Shown one piece after another: positions 16,064-26,013 of a stretch of 64,000 nucleotides of DNA. The notes beneath the pieces are model-generated. The model searched no databases, was not told the origin of the DNA, and worked only from the letters and a program-made list of their open reading frames with translations. Both the position numbers and the translations under genes were made by a program. This DNA is from Gammaproteobacteria bacterium (GTDB lineage Bacteria > Pseudomonadota > Gammaproteobacteria > Steroidobacterales > Rariloculaceae), in the NCBI GenBank assembly GCA_022819855.1, contig JAJEGN010000020.1, positions 1 to 64,000 of the forward strand, read 5' to 3'. Position 1 is the stretch's first letter. Every line of letters begins with the position of its first letter.

Positions 16064-18517
16064 CTACTCCCTCTCGAACCGAGACCGCGGCGCGGCTTCG
16101 AACGCGAGTTCGACCGGCTCGGCTGCGTCGTCGTGGGCCTCCTCGTGCACGCCCTGCATTCGGAAGGCGGCGCTCTGCACGATGCCCGCCACGATGGCCG
16201 AGAAGCGGTTATCCTCGGCCGCGGCGGCGCGCACGACGGCGCGGACCTGGGGCATGTCGAAATACTCGATCTCGCGCCCCAGAGCATACATCATGAGCTT
16301 CTCTGTCAGGGCATGTACGAACTGGTCGGGACTTGCGAGCAATGCATCGCGCAGCTCCACCGGACCTTCGACCGCACGTTCGCCAGGCAACAGCGCGGTT
16401 GCATCGATCGGCGCATTGGCTGCGGCGTCGTAGTCGCGCCAGCGCCCCGTAACCGTATAGTTCTCGAGCGCAAGCCCGTACGGGTCGATGACACCATGGC
16501 AGCCTTGGCAGTTCGGATTGGCCCGGTGCTGCTCGAGCCTGGCGCGAAGCGTGATCGGCTGTTCCCCTTCGGGGGTCGAAAGGTTGGTTTCGACGCCGGG
16601 AGGGGGCGGAGTCGGCGGCGTACTCATGAGCTTCTCGAGCACCCATACGCCGCGCAGGACCGGCGAGGTGCGATCGCCGTAGGAGGTACTTAGCAGGACG
16701 GCGCCCTTGCCGAGCAGTCCGTGGCGGCTCGGGTCGTCGAGCGCGACGCGCCGGAACTGCGGGCCGACCACCGATGCCACGCCGTAGTGCCGCGCGAGGC
16801 GCTCGTTCAGGTAGCTGTGTTCGGCGGTCAGCAGTTCGCGGACGTTGACATCTCCGAGCAGGATGCTACTGACGAAGAGCTCGATTTCCGTCGCAAAAGC
16901 TTCACGTAGCGCAGGGGTGAACTCGAAACCGAAAATCTGCACGTCGGGTTCGACGGCGTCGAGATCGTCGACATTGAGCCAGGGCAGGGCGAAATTCCTG
17001 ACGAGCGCTTCGGCGCGCGCGTCGGCGAGCATCCGCCTGACCTCAGCGTCGAGAATCTCGGGATCTGCGAGTTGGCCTGCGTCGGCGAGCGCGAGCAGTT
17101 CGTCGTCCGGCCCCTGGCTCCAGAGGAAGAACGCAAGCCGCGAGGCGAGCTCGAAGTCGTTGAGCGCATAGCGATCGCCGGCAGCATCCTCGTGCGGAGA
17201 AATCGTGCGGTACAGGAAGTCGGGGCTTGCGAGCACGGCGGTCGTCATGAGCTCGATGCCGCCGTCGAAGCTGCCTGTTTCCTCGCGCCCCTGCTCGTAA
17301 AACGGCATGAGCCGGTCGAGATCCGTTGGTGTGACCGGCCTGCGGAATGCGCGCCTGGCGAGGTTCGCCGTGATGCGCTCGGCGCAGTCGCGTTCTCGTT
17401 CGGCGACCTCCGGTTCGCAGATGAAGATCAGGTCGCGGCTTGCCGTTCGCGACAGCCCCGTCGATTCGTACGGGCCGATCATGTCGATGCCGCCCGCGAT
17501 CGTCGGTATACGCGGAGCGCCCGAGAAACTGAAGCTGCGCGTAGGGGAGAAGATCGAGATCTGTTCGTCGCTCGCCGCACGCGCGCGCTCGACGAAGGTG
17601 AGGATGACCTCGTGCACGCCGGCTTCGACGAAAACCGGGATATCGGCGAAGCGCGCCATGATCTCGGCGCGTCCCGGCGCTCCGCCGCGGTCGATCAACG
17701 CGAGATCCTCGGTGCCGCCAACGGTGCCGCGCCACTGTTCGCTGCGGTCGACGAGCACGACGAGCGTGTGCTCGGTCTCGAGCGCACGCGGGTAGAGGCC
17801 CGCGCCGAGGTTCGTGACCGTGAGCCGGTATTCGCCGTCGGCCGGGAAGGTATGGGTGAACCGGATACCGCCGCGGGTGCCGAGAGGCATGCCGTCGACG
17901 TAGCCGTTCTGGCTCTCTGTCGGCGGAGGAAAATAGGCGGTCGCGACCCTGGGTTCGGGCTCCCCGACCGCGAGGTGCGCGACGGCGGCTGCGACATTGA
18001 CGTATTGCTCGACGAAGGCCGGTGAAGCCGACAGCGCGGCCGCGATGTTCGTGAAACCGTCGAGTTCGATCTCGGCGGGCAGGTGCTCGGCCGGATCGAT
18101 TTCGACGCCGAGCAGTCCCTTCACGGCTTCGGCGTACTCGGTGCGGCTGAGTCGTTGCGCCTGCACGTAGCCTGCGGAGCCCGGAGTCGCGGCGTCGAGT
18201 TCGCCCTCGAGCCAGCTTACGAAACTGTCGATCTCGGTCTGCGCAGGCTGCTCGCGATCGGGCGGCGGCATGAGCCGGCCGCGCAGCTTCCTGACGACCG
18301 TCTCGAAGATTTCGGGATGTTCGGCAACGGACTGCGCGGTCAGGCTTTCGAAGGTGAGGTCGCCGGATCGGTCGACATCGTTGTGGCAGTCCACACAATT
18401 GGCCTGCAGCATCGCCCAGTGCCGCTCGGGTTCCGCGGCCCGGTACAGCACCACGGCGCTCGCGGCGGCCACGCAGGTCGCAACGAGGGCTGTGAAGTAG
18501 AGGCGCGAGCGCTGCAT
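16064..18517 (-). CDS. DUF1592/DUF1588/DUF1585 multi-domain cytochrome-like protein
   Basis: About 817 residues with an N-terminal signal/anchor (RLYFTALVATCVAAASAVVL). A haem-c-type CVDCH lies at residues 41-45, followed by the expected order of planctomycete-cytochrome-associated domains: DUF1587 (SRTEYAEAVKGLLG), DUF1595, DUF1592 (ASRLAFFLWSQGPDDELL), DUF1588 (GLLGKGAVLLSTSYGDRTSP) with a second motif CQGCH near residue 670, and DUF1585 (EKLMMYALGREIEYFD). Two haems suggest electron transfer in the periplasm. It leads the four-gene operon; ATG at 18517 is chosen since upstream sequence lacks a leader. It is divergent from the PQQ dehydrogenase across 166 bp. A paralogue begins at 61680. 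Confidence 0.9.
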   Translation of the reverse strand: MQRSRLYFTALVATCVAAASAVVLYRAAEPERHWAMLQANCVDCHNDVDRSGDLTFESLTAQSVAEHPEIFETVVRKLRGRLMPPPDREQPAQTEIDSFVSWLEGELDAATPGSAGYVQAQRLSRTEYAEAVKGLLGVEIDPAEHLPAEIELDGFTNIAAALSASPAFVEQYVNVAAAVAHLAVGEPEPRVATAYFPPPTESQNGYVDGMPLGTRGGIRFTHTFPADGEYRLTVTNLGAGLYPRALETEHTLVVLVDRSEQWRGTVGGTEDLALIDRGGAPGRAEIMARFADIPVFVEAGVHEVILTFVERARAASDEQISIFSPTRSFSFSGAPRIPTIAGGIDMIGPYESTGLSRTASRDLIFICEPEVAERERDCAERITANLARRAFRRPVTPTDLDRLMPFYEQGREETGSFDGGIELMTTAVLASPDFLYRTISPHEDAAGDRYALNDFELASRLAFFLWSQGPDDELLALADAGQLADPEILDAEVRRMLADARAEALVRNFALPWLNVDDLDAVEPDVQIFGFEFTPALREAFATEIELFVSSILLGDVNVRELLTAEHSYLNERLARHYGVASVVGPQFRRVALDDPSRHGLLGKGAVLLSTSYGDRTSPVLRGVWVLEKLMSTPPTPPPPGVETNLSTPEGEQPITLRARLEQHRANPNCQGCHGVIDPYGLALENYTVTGRWRDYDAAANAPIDATALLPGERAVEGPVELRDALLASPDQFVHALTEKLMMYALGREIEYFDMPQVRAVVRAAAAEDNRFSAIVAGIVQSAAFRMQGVHEEAHDDAAEPVELAFEAAPRSRFERE

Positions 18518-18683
18518 GTCGATCCGTCGGTCGGTCGGCAACCGACCAAGTATAGGCGATTCGAGCCCACAGAACGCAGCGTTCGGGCCGCATTCCTGTA
18601 CCATGACCGCTCGTCCGGGAAACCCGTCCGAAGCTCGACGCGCGATCCGCTGAAGAGCGCCGACGGCAGGGGTCAAGCTCATT

Positions 18684-20555
18684 GTGAAGAAGAAGGTATC
18701 GATCATAGCTTTCGTACTGCTTGCGGCGGTACCCGGTTTCCGGGCCGTCCTGGCCCAAACCGCCGTCAAACCGGCGGATCAAGCTCCCGTCCAGGCCGTT
18801 TCGCCGGCCTTCAGCGGCGAAGAACTTGCCGCGTGGCCGACCGACTCCTGGATTACCAACGGCGGCAATATCTACAACCAGCGTTACTCGCCGTTGAGCG
18901 AGATCGATCGCGACAACGTTTCACGCCTGAGTCCCGAGTGGCAGATGAACCTCAACGGCTCCGGTACGGCGAGCAAGTATTCCGGCCAGGCCCAACCGCT
19001 CGTCTACGAGGGCGTCATCTATATCCCGACCGGAGCGAACGATGTCTTCGCAATCGACGTCGAATCCGGCGAGATTCTCTGGACTCACGAAGCGAATCTC
19101 AGTGACGACATCACCGTGATCTGTTGCGGCTGGATGAGCCGCGGCGTCGCGATGGGCGAGGGCAGGATCTACTCGGGCCAGCTCGACGGCAAGCTCGTAG
19201 CGCTCGATCAGGCGACCGGCCAGGTCGTGTGGTCCGTGCAGGCCGAGCACAACTACGACGGCTTCAGCATCACGTCGGCGCCGCTCTATTACGACGGGAT
19301 GGTGATCACCGGCTTTGCGGGCGGCGACCGGGCGAGCCGCGGCCGCGTCAAGGCCTACGATGCGGACACCGGCGATCTGCGCTGGACGTTCTACACGATC
19401 CCCGGACCCGGCGAGGTCGGCCACGATACCTGGCCCGACTACAACGACACGTGGCTCTACGGAGGCGCCGCGGTCTGGCAGACGCCGGCTGTCGACCCGG
19501 AACTCGGGCTCGTCTATTTCTCGACCGGCAACCCCGGGCCCGACGCCAATGGTTCGGTGCGTCCCGGGGACAACCTCTTCAGCGTCTCGATCGTCGCGAT
19601 CGAGGCCGAGACCGGCGAGTACCGCTGGCACTTCCAGCAGGTTCACCACGACATCTGGGACTACGACTCGCCGAATCCGGTGATCCTGTTCGATGCCGAA
19701 TACGACGGCGAGATGCGCAAGGGCATCGTCGAGGTCGGCAAGACCGGCTTCGTCTACATTCTCGATCGCGAAACCGGCGAACCGCTCGTCGGCATCGAGG
19801 AGCGCCCGGTTCCCCAGGAACCGCGCCAGGCGACGGCGGCAACGCAGCCTTACCCGATCGGCGAGGCCGTCGTGCCGCAGGAAATCGACATCGCGCCCGA
19901 AGGTTTCACGCTCGTGAACCAGGGCCGGATCTTCACGCCGTTCTGGGACGAGTTCGTGCCCGTCAAGCCGATGGCCACCGGCGGAGCAAACTGGCCGCCG
20001 AGTTCGCACGACCCGGAGACCGATCTCTTCTACGTCTGCGCACATGATGGCGCCGGCGCCTTCTCGACGAGCGAAGGCGGCGTCGAGTGGGAGATGCCGA
20101 CGCCGGGCGAAAGCTACTTCGGTGGCGAATACTCACGCACGGGCGTACCGAGGCGGGGCATCTTCGCGGCCGTGGATCTCAAAACGAACCTTCTCGTCTG
20201 GCGGCGCCAGTGGGAGGAAATGTGCTATGCGGGCTCGATCGTCACGCGCGGCGGACTCATCTTCGTCGGCCGCAACGACGGCCGTCTCACGGCGCTCGAC
20301 AAGTCGAACGGCGACCTGCTCTGGGAATTCGAGACGGACGCCGGGATCCACGCGGCGCCGAGCACCTTCGAACACGAGGGCAAACAGTATCTCGTCGCGC
20401 TGTCGGCCGGTTCCTTCTTCCCGGGCACGCCGCGCGGCGACAGCGTGTGGCTCTTTACCCTCGACGGCAGGCTCGGGCCCGGTTCAGGCATCGATGCCGC
20501 GGTCGACGGCGATGTGGAAACTGCGGCCGAGGAAGACGAAACGCTCGACCACTAG
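18684..20555 (+). CDS. PQQ-dependent alcohol dehydrogenase-like quinoprotein, periplasmic
   Basis: 623 residues with a signal peptide (KKKVSIIAFVLLAAVPGF..LAQ). The eight-bladed PQQ propeller is clear: the adjacent cysteines of TVICCGWMSRG match the vicinal disulfide that sits over PQQ in methanol/ethanol dehydrogenases, HHDIWDYDSPNPVI carries the catalytic Asp region, and repeated tryptophan docking motifs such as GEILWTHEA are present. No CxxCH follows, so this is the type without a fused haem domain and needs a separate cytochrome c partner. The start is GTG at 18684. No PQQ synthesis genes are seen in the window. Divergence from the haem-bearing DUF1592 operon suggests possible functional linkage, an inference. 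Confidence 0.92.
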   Translation: MKKKVSIIAFVLLAAVPGFRAVLAQTAVKPADQAPVQAVSPAFSGEELAAWPTDSWITNGGNIYNQRYSPLSEIDRDNVSRLSPEWQMNLNGSGTASKYSGQAQPLVYEGVIYIPTGANDVFAIDVESGEILWTHEANLSDDITVICCGWMSRGVAMGEGRIYSGQLDGKLVALDQATGQVVWSVQAEHNYDGFSITSAPLYYDGMVITGFAGGDRASRGRVKAYDADTGDLRWTFYTIPGPGEVGHDTWPDYNDTWLYGGAAVWQTPAVDPELGLVYFSTGNPGPDANGSVRPGDNLFSVSIVAIEAETGEYRWHFQQVHHDIWDYDSPNPVILFDAEYDGEMRKGIVEVGKTGFVYILDRETGEPLVGIEERPVPQEPRQATAATQPYPIGEAVVPQEIDIAPEGFTLVNQGRIFTPFWDEFVPVKPMATGGANWPPSSHDPETDLFYVCAHDGAGAFSTSEGGVEWEMPTPGESYFGGEYSRTGVPRRGIFAAVDLKTNLLVWRRQWEEMCYAGSIVTRGGLIFVGRNDGRLTALDKSNGDLLWEFETDAGIHAAPSTFEHEGKQYLVALSAGSFFPGTPRGDSVWLFTLDGRLGPGSGIDAAVDGDVETAAEEDETLDH

Positions 20556-20664
20556 CGGTTCGCAGCGGAACTCGTAGCGCTGACGCGCAAGGGACCGGGT
20601 GAGTTCCCTGCGATCCCGGACCGCGGCGATCATGGAGCCCGAGCCACCGGCTGCGGCGCAGCCG

Positions 20665-21603
20665 TCACTCCGGTTCGACTTCGTTCATTCCCCTGCGGAT
20701 GAACAGGCGGTTGCGCTCGAAGTCGATCACGAAGTCCCTCTGCCGCAGGAGCCCTGAGCCCAGAATCGCGAGCGGTGCGTCCTCATGCAGCAGCGTCGCG
20801 AAGATCCCGAGATCGGCGATCAGCAGATCCTCGTTCTCCCAACTCACGTTCGACGTACGCATGGCCGTCTGCAGTCGAGCGAGAATGGGTGCGGTCTCGA
20901 GTGCACCCGCCACCAGGAGTTCCTCGCCGGTCTCCTCAGGCGTCAGGCGGAGAAACGTCGCGGCCGGGGCGTTGATCAGATTGGTGCCCGCGCCCAGATC
21001 CAATAGCGCCGGCATGGTCCGCCCACCGATCTCAATGTCGAAAAAATACAGAGGCGCACTTGCCAGGCCGATGCTGACAGGTTCCAGGGGCACCATTGCC
21101 CAGCCCTCGTAGGCCCGGCCGCTCAGCAGGGCGGGCTCGTACAGGCGCAGCAGGCGATCCTCCGCGGAGAACCAGAGCCCATAGCGCCTGAGGAAGTCGA
21201 CGCCGAGTACCCCGGCGATGCCTCGCGTGGCCGGCGTCGCTTCCGGCACGGAAACCATCATGGGATCCGACCAGATCTCGTCCCCGACCTGCAGGCGATC
21301 GAACTGCACGACAGGATACTTTCCGGAGGCGACGAGTCCGCGGACCGTTGCCGTAACGTCAGGCAGGGTTGCGAGTTCGAGTTCGCCTGCGGGGTCGAGG
21401 AAAATGAACGAGATGCTCGCACCGGTATCCAGCGAGAAGGGATAGGGGCCGCTGCCGTCTATGCGTGCGTCAACGAGTATGCGGCCGCTGTCGGTGAGTT
21501 CGTAGGGTACGACCGTAAGCGCGCCTTCAGGTCCCAGCACCTGGGCACAACCGCAGAGCGCCAATGCCAGCGTCGAAATCAGCGCTTTCAGAACCCGTTG
21601 CAT
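20665..21603 (-). CDS. Lipoprotein with two retropepsin-like aspartyl protease domains
   Basis: About 312 residues. ATG at 21603 gives a lipoprotein signal (MQRVLKALISTLALALCGC) with lipobox LCGC; a GTG at 21642 would add 13 residues and spoil it. Two aspartyl-protease-like halves are visible: PYPFSLDTGASISFIFLD with the DTG catalytic triplet, and PALLDLGAGTNLINA with DLG in place of DTG. Related gammaproteobacterial proteins are annotated as retropepsin-like or aspartyl protease family proteins; proteolysis here is unproven because the second triplet is changed. It is convergent with the PQQ dehydrogenase, and the gap holds only a short hairpin (GGCTGC/GCAGCC at 20649-20663). Confidence 0.85.
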   Translation of the reverse strand: MQRVLKALISTLALALCGCAQVLGPEGALTVVPYELTDSGRILVDARIDGSGPYPFSLDTGASISFIFLDPAGELELATLPDVTATVRGLVASGKYPVVQFDRLQVGDEIWSDPMMVSVPEATPATRGIAGVLGVDFLRRYGLWFSAEDRLLRLYEPALLSGRAYEGWAMVPLEPVSIGLASAPLYFFDIEIGGRTMPALLDLGAGTNLINAPAATFLRLTPEETGEELLVAGALETAPILARLQTAMRTSNVSWENEDLLIADLGIFATLLHEDAPLAILGSGLLRQRDFVIDFERNRLFIRRGMNEVEPE

Positions 21604-21835
21604 CCTTCCGACGATGTCGACGAACCGCGGACAGTAAGGCACCAGTATAGTGCGTTACCGGCAGGCCTCGCACAGTACCGCGGTAAGCTCCGTCCTGAAC
21701 GCCGCGCGGTTGTTGCCAGGCCAGATGTCGCGGTGTCGTGCGGGCAGGGGTGACGGGACGCCGGCGACCGCGTTGACACGATCATTTCCGCGTGATGTAT
21801 TGCTACCGTGCCACTGAACTCACCGAGGAAGCACC

Positions 21836-24800
21836 ATGCTGCGCATCTCGTTCGCGTTGACCACAAGCGTCCTGGCCACGGTCGCCCACGCACAGATCGC
21901 CGGAATACCGGCAAGCGACACGCTGGGCGCCGAGGATCTGGCAGGCAACCCGTCGTTCATCGGCGGCGTCGCCAATGGAGGCGCCACGGCACACGGCGTC
22001 TGGTGACCCGGCAGTGTGGCCTTGGACAAGGCCAATGACCGCTTGTTTGTCGGCCATCACGGTAACAGCCGTTATGACATCTACCAGCTCGACGAGGCGG
22101 GGCTTCCGCTGCGGCGTCACGCCGATCGGGGCATCGGCCGGAGCCTCATAGGCCGGGGGTTCGCCTTCGCACCGCTCGGCCGGGAGGAACTCAATTTCCC
22201 CACGGGCGGCTCGTTCGACTCGATCAACCAGCGCTTGTTCGTTCCTGACGGTTCCGGTCTCGGTCCGCCCGGCGCCCGCATCATGGTCTTCGACCTGGAT
22301 CCGGAGTATCTGGACACTCTGGAACCGACCGACCTTCCGGAAGCCATCGCGGTCCTCGGCCAGCCGCATTTCGAAACCTGGGACCCCGGTACAGGGCCTG
22401 ACAGGATCGGCAGCCGCGGTACGGCGCTGGTGGCCGAAGACCGGCAACTGCTCTTCTTTACCGATGGCGCCAACAACCGCGTTTTGGTCTGGGACATCGA
22501 TCCGGAGCGCCTGGAATCGGGCATGGAAGCGATCGCCGTCATCGGACAGCCCGACTTCCTGTCGCGCGAGGACCGCGTTGGCCGCGACGGCCTGTCGAGC
22601 CCGAACAGCCTGGCCTACGACCCGCGCCGCGAAGCCCTGTTCGTCATGGACGGCAACCGCGTGCTGGCATTCGACGTGAGCGACCAGCGCCTCGACCAGG
22701 TGACCGGTTTCGAGGCGTTCGCGGTCATCGGCCAGGAGGACTTCGAGTCGAACGAGCCGAACGGGGACTCGCGCAAGATCAGCAACGGCCCGATCTCTCT
22801 CGACTACGAATACGATCGACTGCTGGTCGGCTCATTCACGAAGAACCGCGTGATGATGTTCGATGTGTCGCCCGCGGCGCTCGAGGGCGCATCGAACCCG
22901 GACGCGATCGCCGTGCTCGGCCAGCCGGATTTCGAGGATACCGATCCCGCGATCACGCAGGACCGCCTCACGATGACCCGCGTGACCGTCGACACGGATC
23001 GGCAGATCGCGTATGTGCCGGACGGCTACCCCGCCGGCAACCGCATCAACATCTTCGACATTCACCCGGAGCGGATGAGCACGACCATGACGCCGCTCAT
23101 TGATCAGCTCGGCCACATCAACCCCGAAGGCGAGCCTGACTTTCTGGCGCGCTCGGCCAACGACCGGATCTCGCCGCGTTTCTGGACGCAGGGCAGGGAC
23201 GTGTCGGTGGATCGCGTGCATCACAGGCTCTTCATGAGCGACAACTACAGCCATCGCGTCATGATCTTCCAGCTCGACAGGATGAACCGCCTGCTCGACC
23301 GCGGCGCGCGTTGGGTGCTGGGCCAGCAGGACCCGTCGACGAGCGTGCTGCTGCCCGGACGCGACGCGACCACCATCAAGCTGCCGCTCGCCGTCGAATA
23401 CGACGAATCGCATGAGCGCCTGTTCGTCGCCGACACGTGGAACGAGCGCGTGCTGGTCTTCGACATGACGCCGGATCAGGTCCGCAACGGTATGCCCGCC
23501 TCATACGTGCTCGGACAGGACGACTTCACGTCGTATGAGCAGACGACGGCCGCCGACCGGCTGCATTTCGGTTCGCGCGAGGGCAACGGCATTGGCACGA
23601 GCGGCGGACGGACCGCGGAACTCGCGCTCGACAAGGTCAACCAGCGCTTGTTTGTCACCGACGGCAGCAATAACCGCGTGCTCGTGTTCGACGTCCATCC
23701 GGACCGCATCGAGAACGGCGCCGACGCGATCGGCGTTCTCGGCCAGGACGACTTCGTATCCAGGGAGGAGGGTCTGTCGGCGACGCGCTGGCGGCAACCC
23801 GGCGATCTCGTGGTGGACGAGGCCGGACAGCGGCTGTTCGTGGAACTGCCATGGCAGGAGCGTGTGCTCGTGTTCGACGTGCACCCGGAGCGATTCGAGA
23901 ACGGCATGGCCGCTTCTTACGTCATCGGCCAACCGGACTTCACGAGTGCGGAGCCGGGTCTGTCGCGGCAGCGGTTCAGGCAGCCGGACGGTATTTCCTA
24001 CGACGCGGCGAACCAGCACCTGTACGTATCGCACAAATTCCACCACCGCGTGCTCATATTCGACGTCTCGCCCGAGACCATGCAGAACTTCCCCGCCGCC
24101 ATCGGCGTGATCGGCGAGCATGACTTCGAGACGATGAGCGCCGGACCCGGCGATCCGCGCAACCACCAGGACCGCCTGCACGATCCGCGCGGCAGCTTCT
24201 TCGACGAACTCGACCAGCGCCTGTTCCAGACGGAAGGGCTCAACGGCCGCATGACCGTGTTCACGATGCCGCGCGAGACCTACCGCGTGGATCTGCCGCC
24301 GCGCTCGAACCTGCGCTACGCGTCGCTCGATGCGCTGATGTCGACGGGTCCCGAGCCCTACGAAACCGGGTACTCGCAGGTGCAACTGAGCGAGGCGGGC
24401 CGTGTCGCGGCATTGAGCACGCACTTCGCGACCCGGGCGGTCATCCATCCGCAGAGCGAGCGGCAGAGCCGGGAGCTGATCTCCACGGCAATGCTCGCCG
24501 TCGCCAGTCCTTCGACGTTGGCCTCGTTGTATGTGGACACGCGTGACGGGCGTGACACGGTCCTGTCAATCGTCAACGGCAATGACGCGGCCGCGAGCGT
24601 GCGGCTCGAACTTCGAACCTTGACCGGTGAGCAATTTATTGCGACGCAGAGCCTTGATGCCGGCGCTCAGCTGTCTGAGAGCGTAGCGGCTCTCGTCGAC
24701 GGCGGTTCGGACCTGCAGGGCGTGCTCCGGATCGAAGCCGACGCGCCGCTCACGGTGAACGGCCTGCTGGAGATCCCGAACGGCCGCGGCGATACGTTGC

Positions 24801-25651
24801 TCGCGCCCGCGCCAGTGACAGCGGGCGTGTTTGCGCCGGTCGGCTTGCCGGCCGAACGCCGCATCCTGCCGGCGGTTACGACCGGGGCGGGCCAACACGT
24901 GAAGTACGTGCTTCTGAATCCCGGTGACGAACCTGTCAGCGGACAACTGGAGGTCATGGGTTTCCCACCCGTCGAGTACGCGCTCGATCCGGGCGGCGTA
25001 TTCGTCCACCAGATGCCGCCCGACGGCCAACCGCCGCTTGCGGGCTACGCGATCGTGCGCGCGAGTGAGGGTCCGGCGCCATCCGCGCACGCGCTCGTGT
25101 CGTCTCTCGGTCGTGGCGGCGAAACGCGCAGCGTGCACACGGTCGCGTCGCACCAGGAAGGGACCTTGTTCTGGGCGCCGGTCGACACCTGGCCGGACGT
25201 ACTGCATCACGGCGACATCGACGCCGAACTCAGCGTCGTCAACGAAGGCGTGGTACCTGCGACGGTTTACCTGGAGCTCTTCGACATCGACGGCGTGTCC
25301 GCCGGGCGCCACGAGCGCACTGTCCCGCTCGGCGAGCGGGTCGTGCTTTCGATGGAGGAAGTGTTCGGACTGAGCCCGCTGCGCGGCACCGTGCGAGTGT
25401 TCGCTGATGCTGACGTGTCCGTCGCCATGCAGGAGAGCACGGTTGCGGTCGATGGCGACGTCGTGGTCGCCGACGTGCCCTTGCAAGGGACTCCGGAGAC
25501 GGCGACCGACCGGATCGTCTATCCGGTATTCCGCAACGGTGACGGCCAGGCGACCGAACTCCTGCTCGTGAATACGGATCGGGAGGGCCATGAAGGCGGA
25601 CTTTCCGTGGTGTCGGCGCGAGGCGACGTTCAGACGACGATTCTGCGTTGA
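21836..25651 (+). CDS. Giant exported NHL-repeat protein, interrupted by an in-frame TGA
   Basis: The ATG at 21836 has a good GAGGAA ribosome site and encodes a signal peptide (MLRISFALTTSVLATVAHA), then 36 residues ending GVANGGATAHGVW before a TGA at 22004-22006. The same frame then continues without a break to 25651: PGSVALDKANDRLFVGHH and onward. About ten NHL-type repeats follow (pattern RLFV.D..NNRVLVFDV with HPDRIENG and VLGQ.DF), and the last ~450 residues are beta-rich domains of unknown type. The only start after the TGA is GTG at 22016, which has no ribosome site and would lose the signal peptide. So the gene is a recent nonsense mutant (CGA to TGA would fit), is read through, or holds a sequence error. 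Extracellular location is inferred. Confidence 0.8.
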
Positions 25652-25732
25652 TTCGCGGCGCTCTCTCCGGGCGAAGAATGCCGGCAGACTATCGGCAGGC
25701 ACGGGCACCGGCACGCTCAAGAGGGACGTTTG

Positions 25733-25936
25733 TCAGGGTACGGAGGTAAAGTGCCGGTCTCGGGCAGCCTTGCGGTCGAACGTGAAGGTCGGTGTACAAC
25801 CCGCGGCGCGATTTCGCTGCGCGATCAGATAGTCCGCGAAGCTTGCCGCACCGCCTTCGAACTCACGAAGCGCCGCCCAGACAGCATCGCTTTCCTCGAT
25901 CCTGAACCGAGCGGCCGGAGAATAACGTTCGAGGTT
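25733..25936 (-). pseudogene. VapC-type PIN toxin remnant (C-terminal half)
   Basis: The minus-strand frame ending at 25733 reads FRIEESDAVWAALREFEGG, then ASFADYLIAQRNRAAGC and TFTFDRKAARDRHF. This matches the last two motifs of VapC PIN-domain toxins (A...F..G.ADFADYLIA....GC..T.TFD..A). The first half, with the initial metal-binding Asp, is gone: upstream residues are unrelated and run into the promoter of the next gene. No VapB antitoxin is seen. The rest of 25652-26013 holds no other gene. Confidence 0.6.
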
Positions 25937-26013
25937 GCGCACAGCGGTCGGGCGTCGAAACTCTGGAAGCGTTTTGTAACTACAATGCGAAGATTCACCG
26001 AAGGAGCCCAATC

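Noticed and set aside
22004..22006. TGA as a selenocysteine codon in the NHL protein
   Set aside because: No stem-loop resembling a bacterial SECIS was recognised just after it, NHL proteins have no known selenocysteine, and no selenocysteine genes are in the window.
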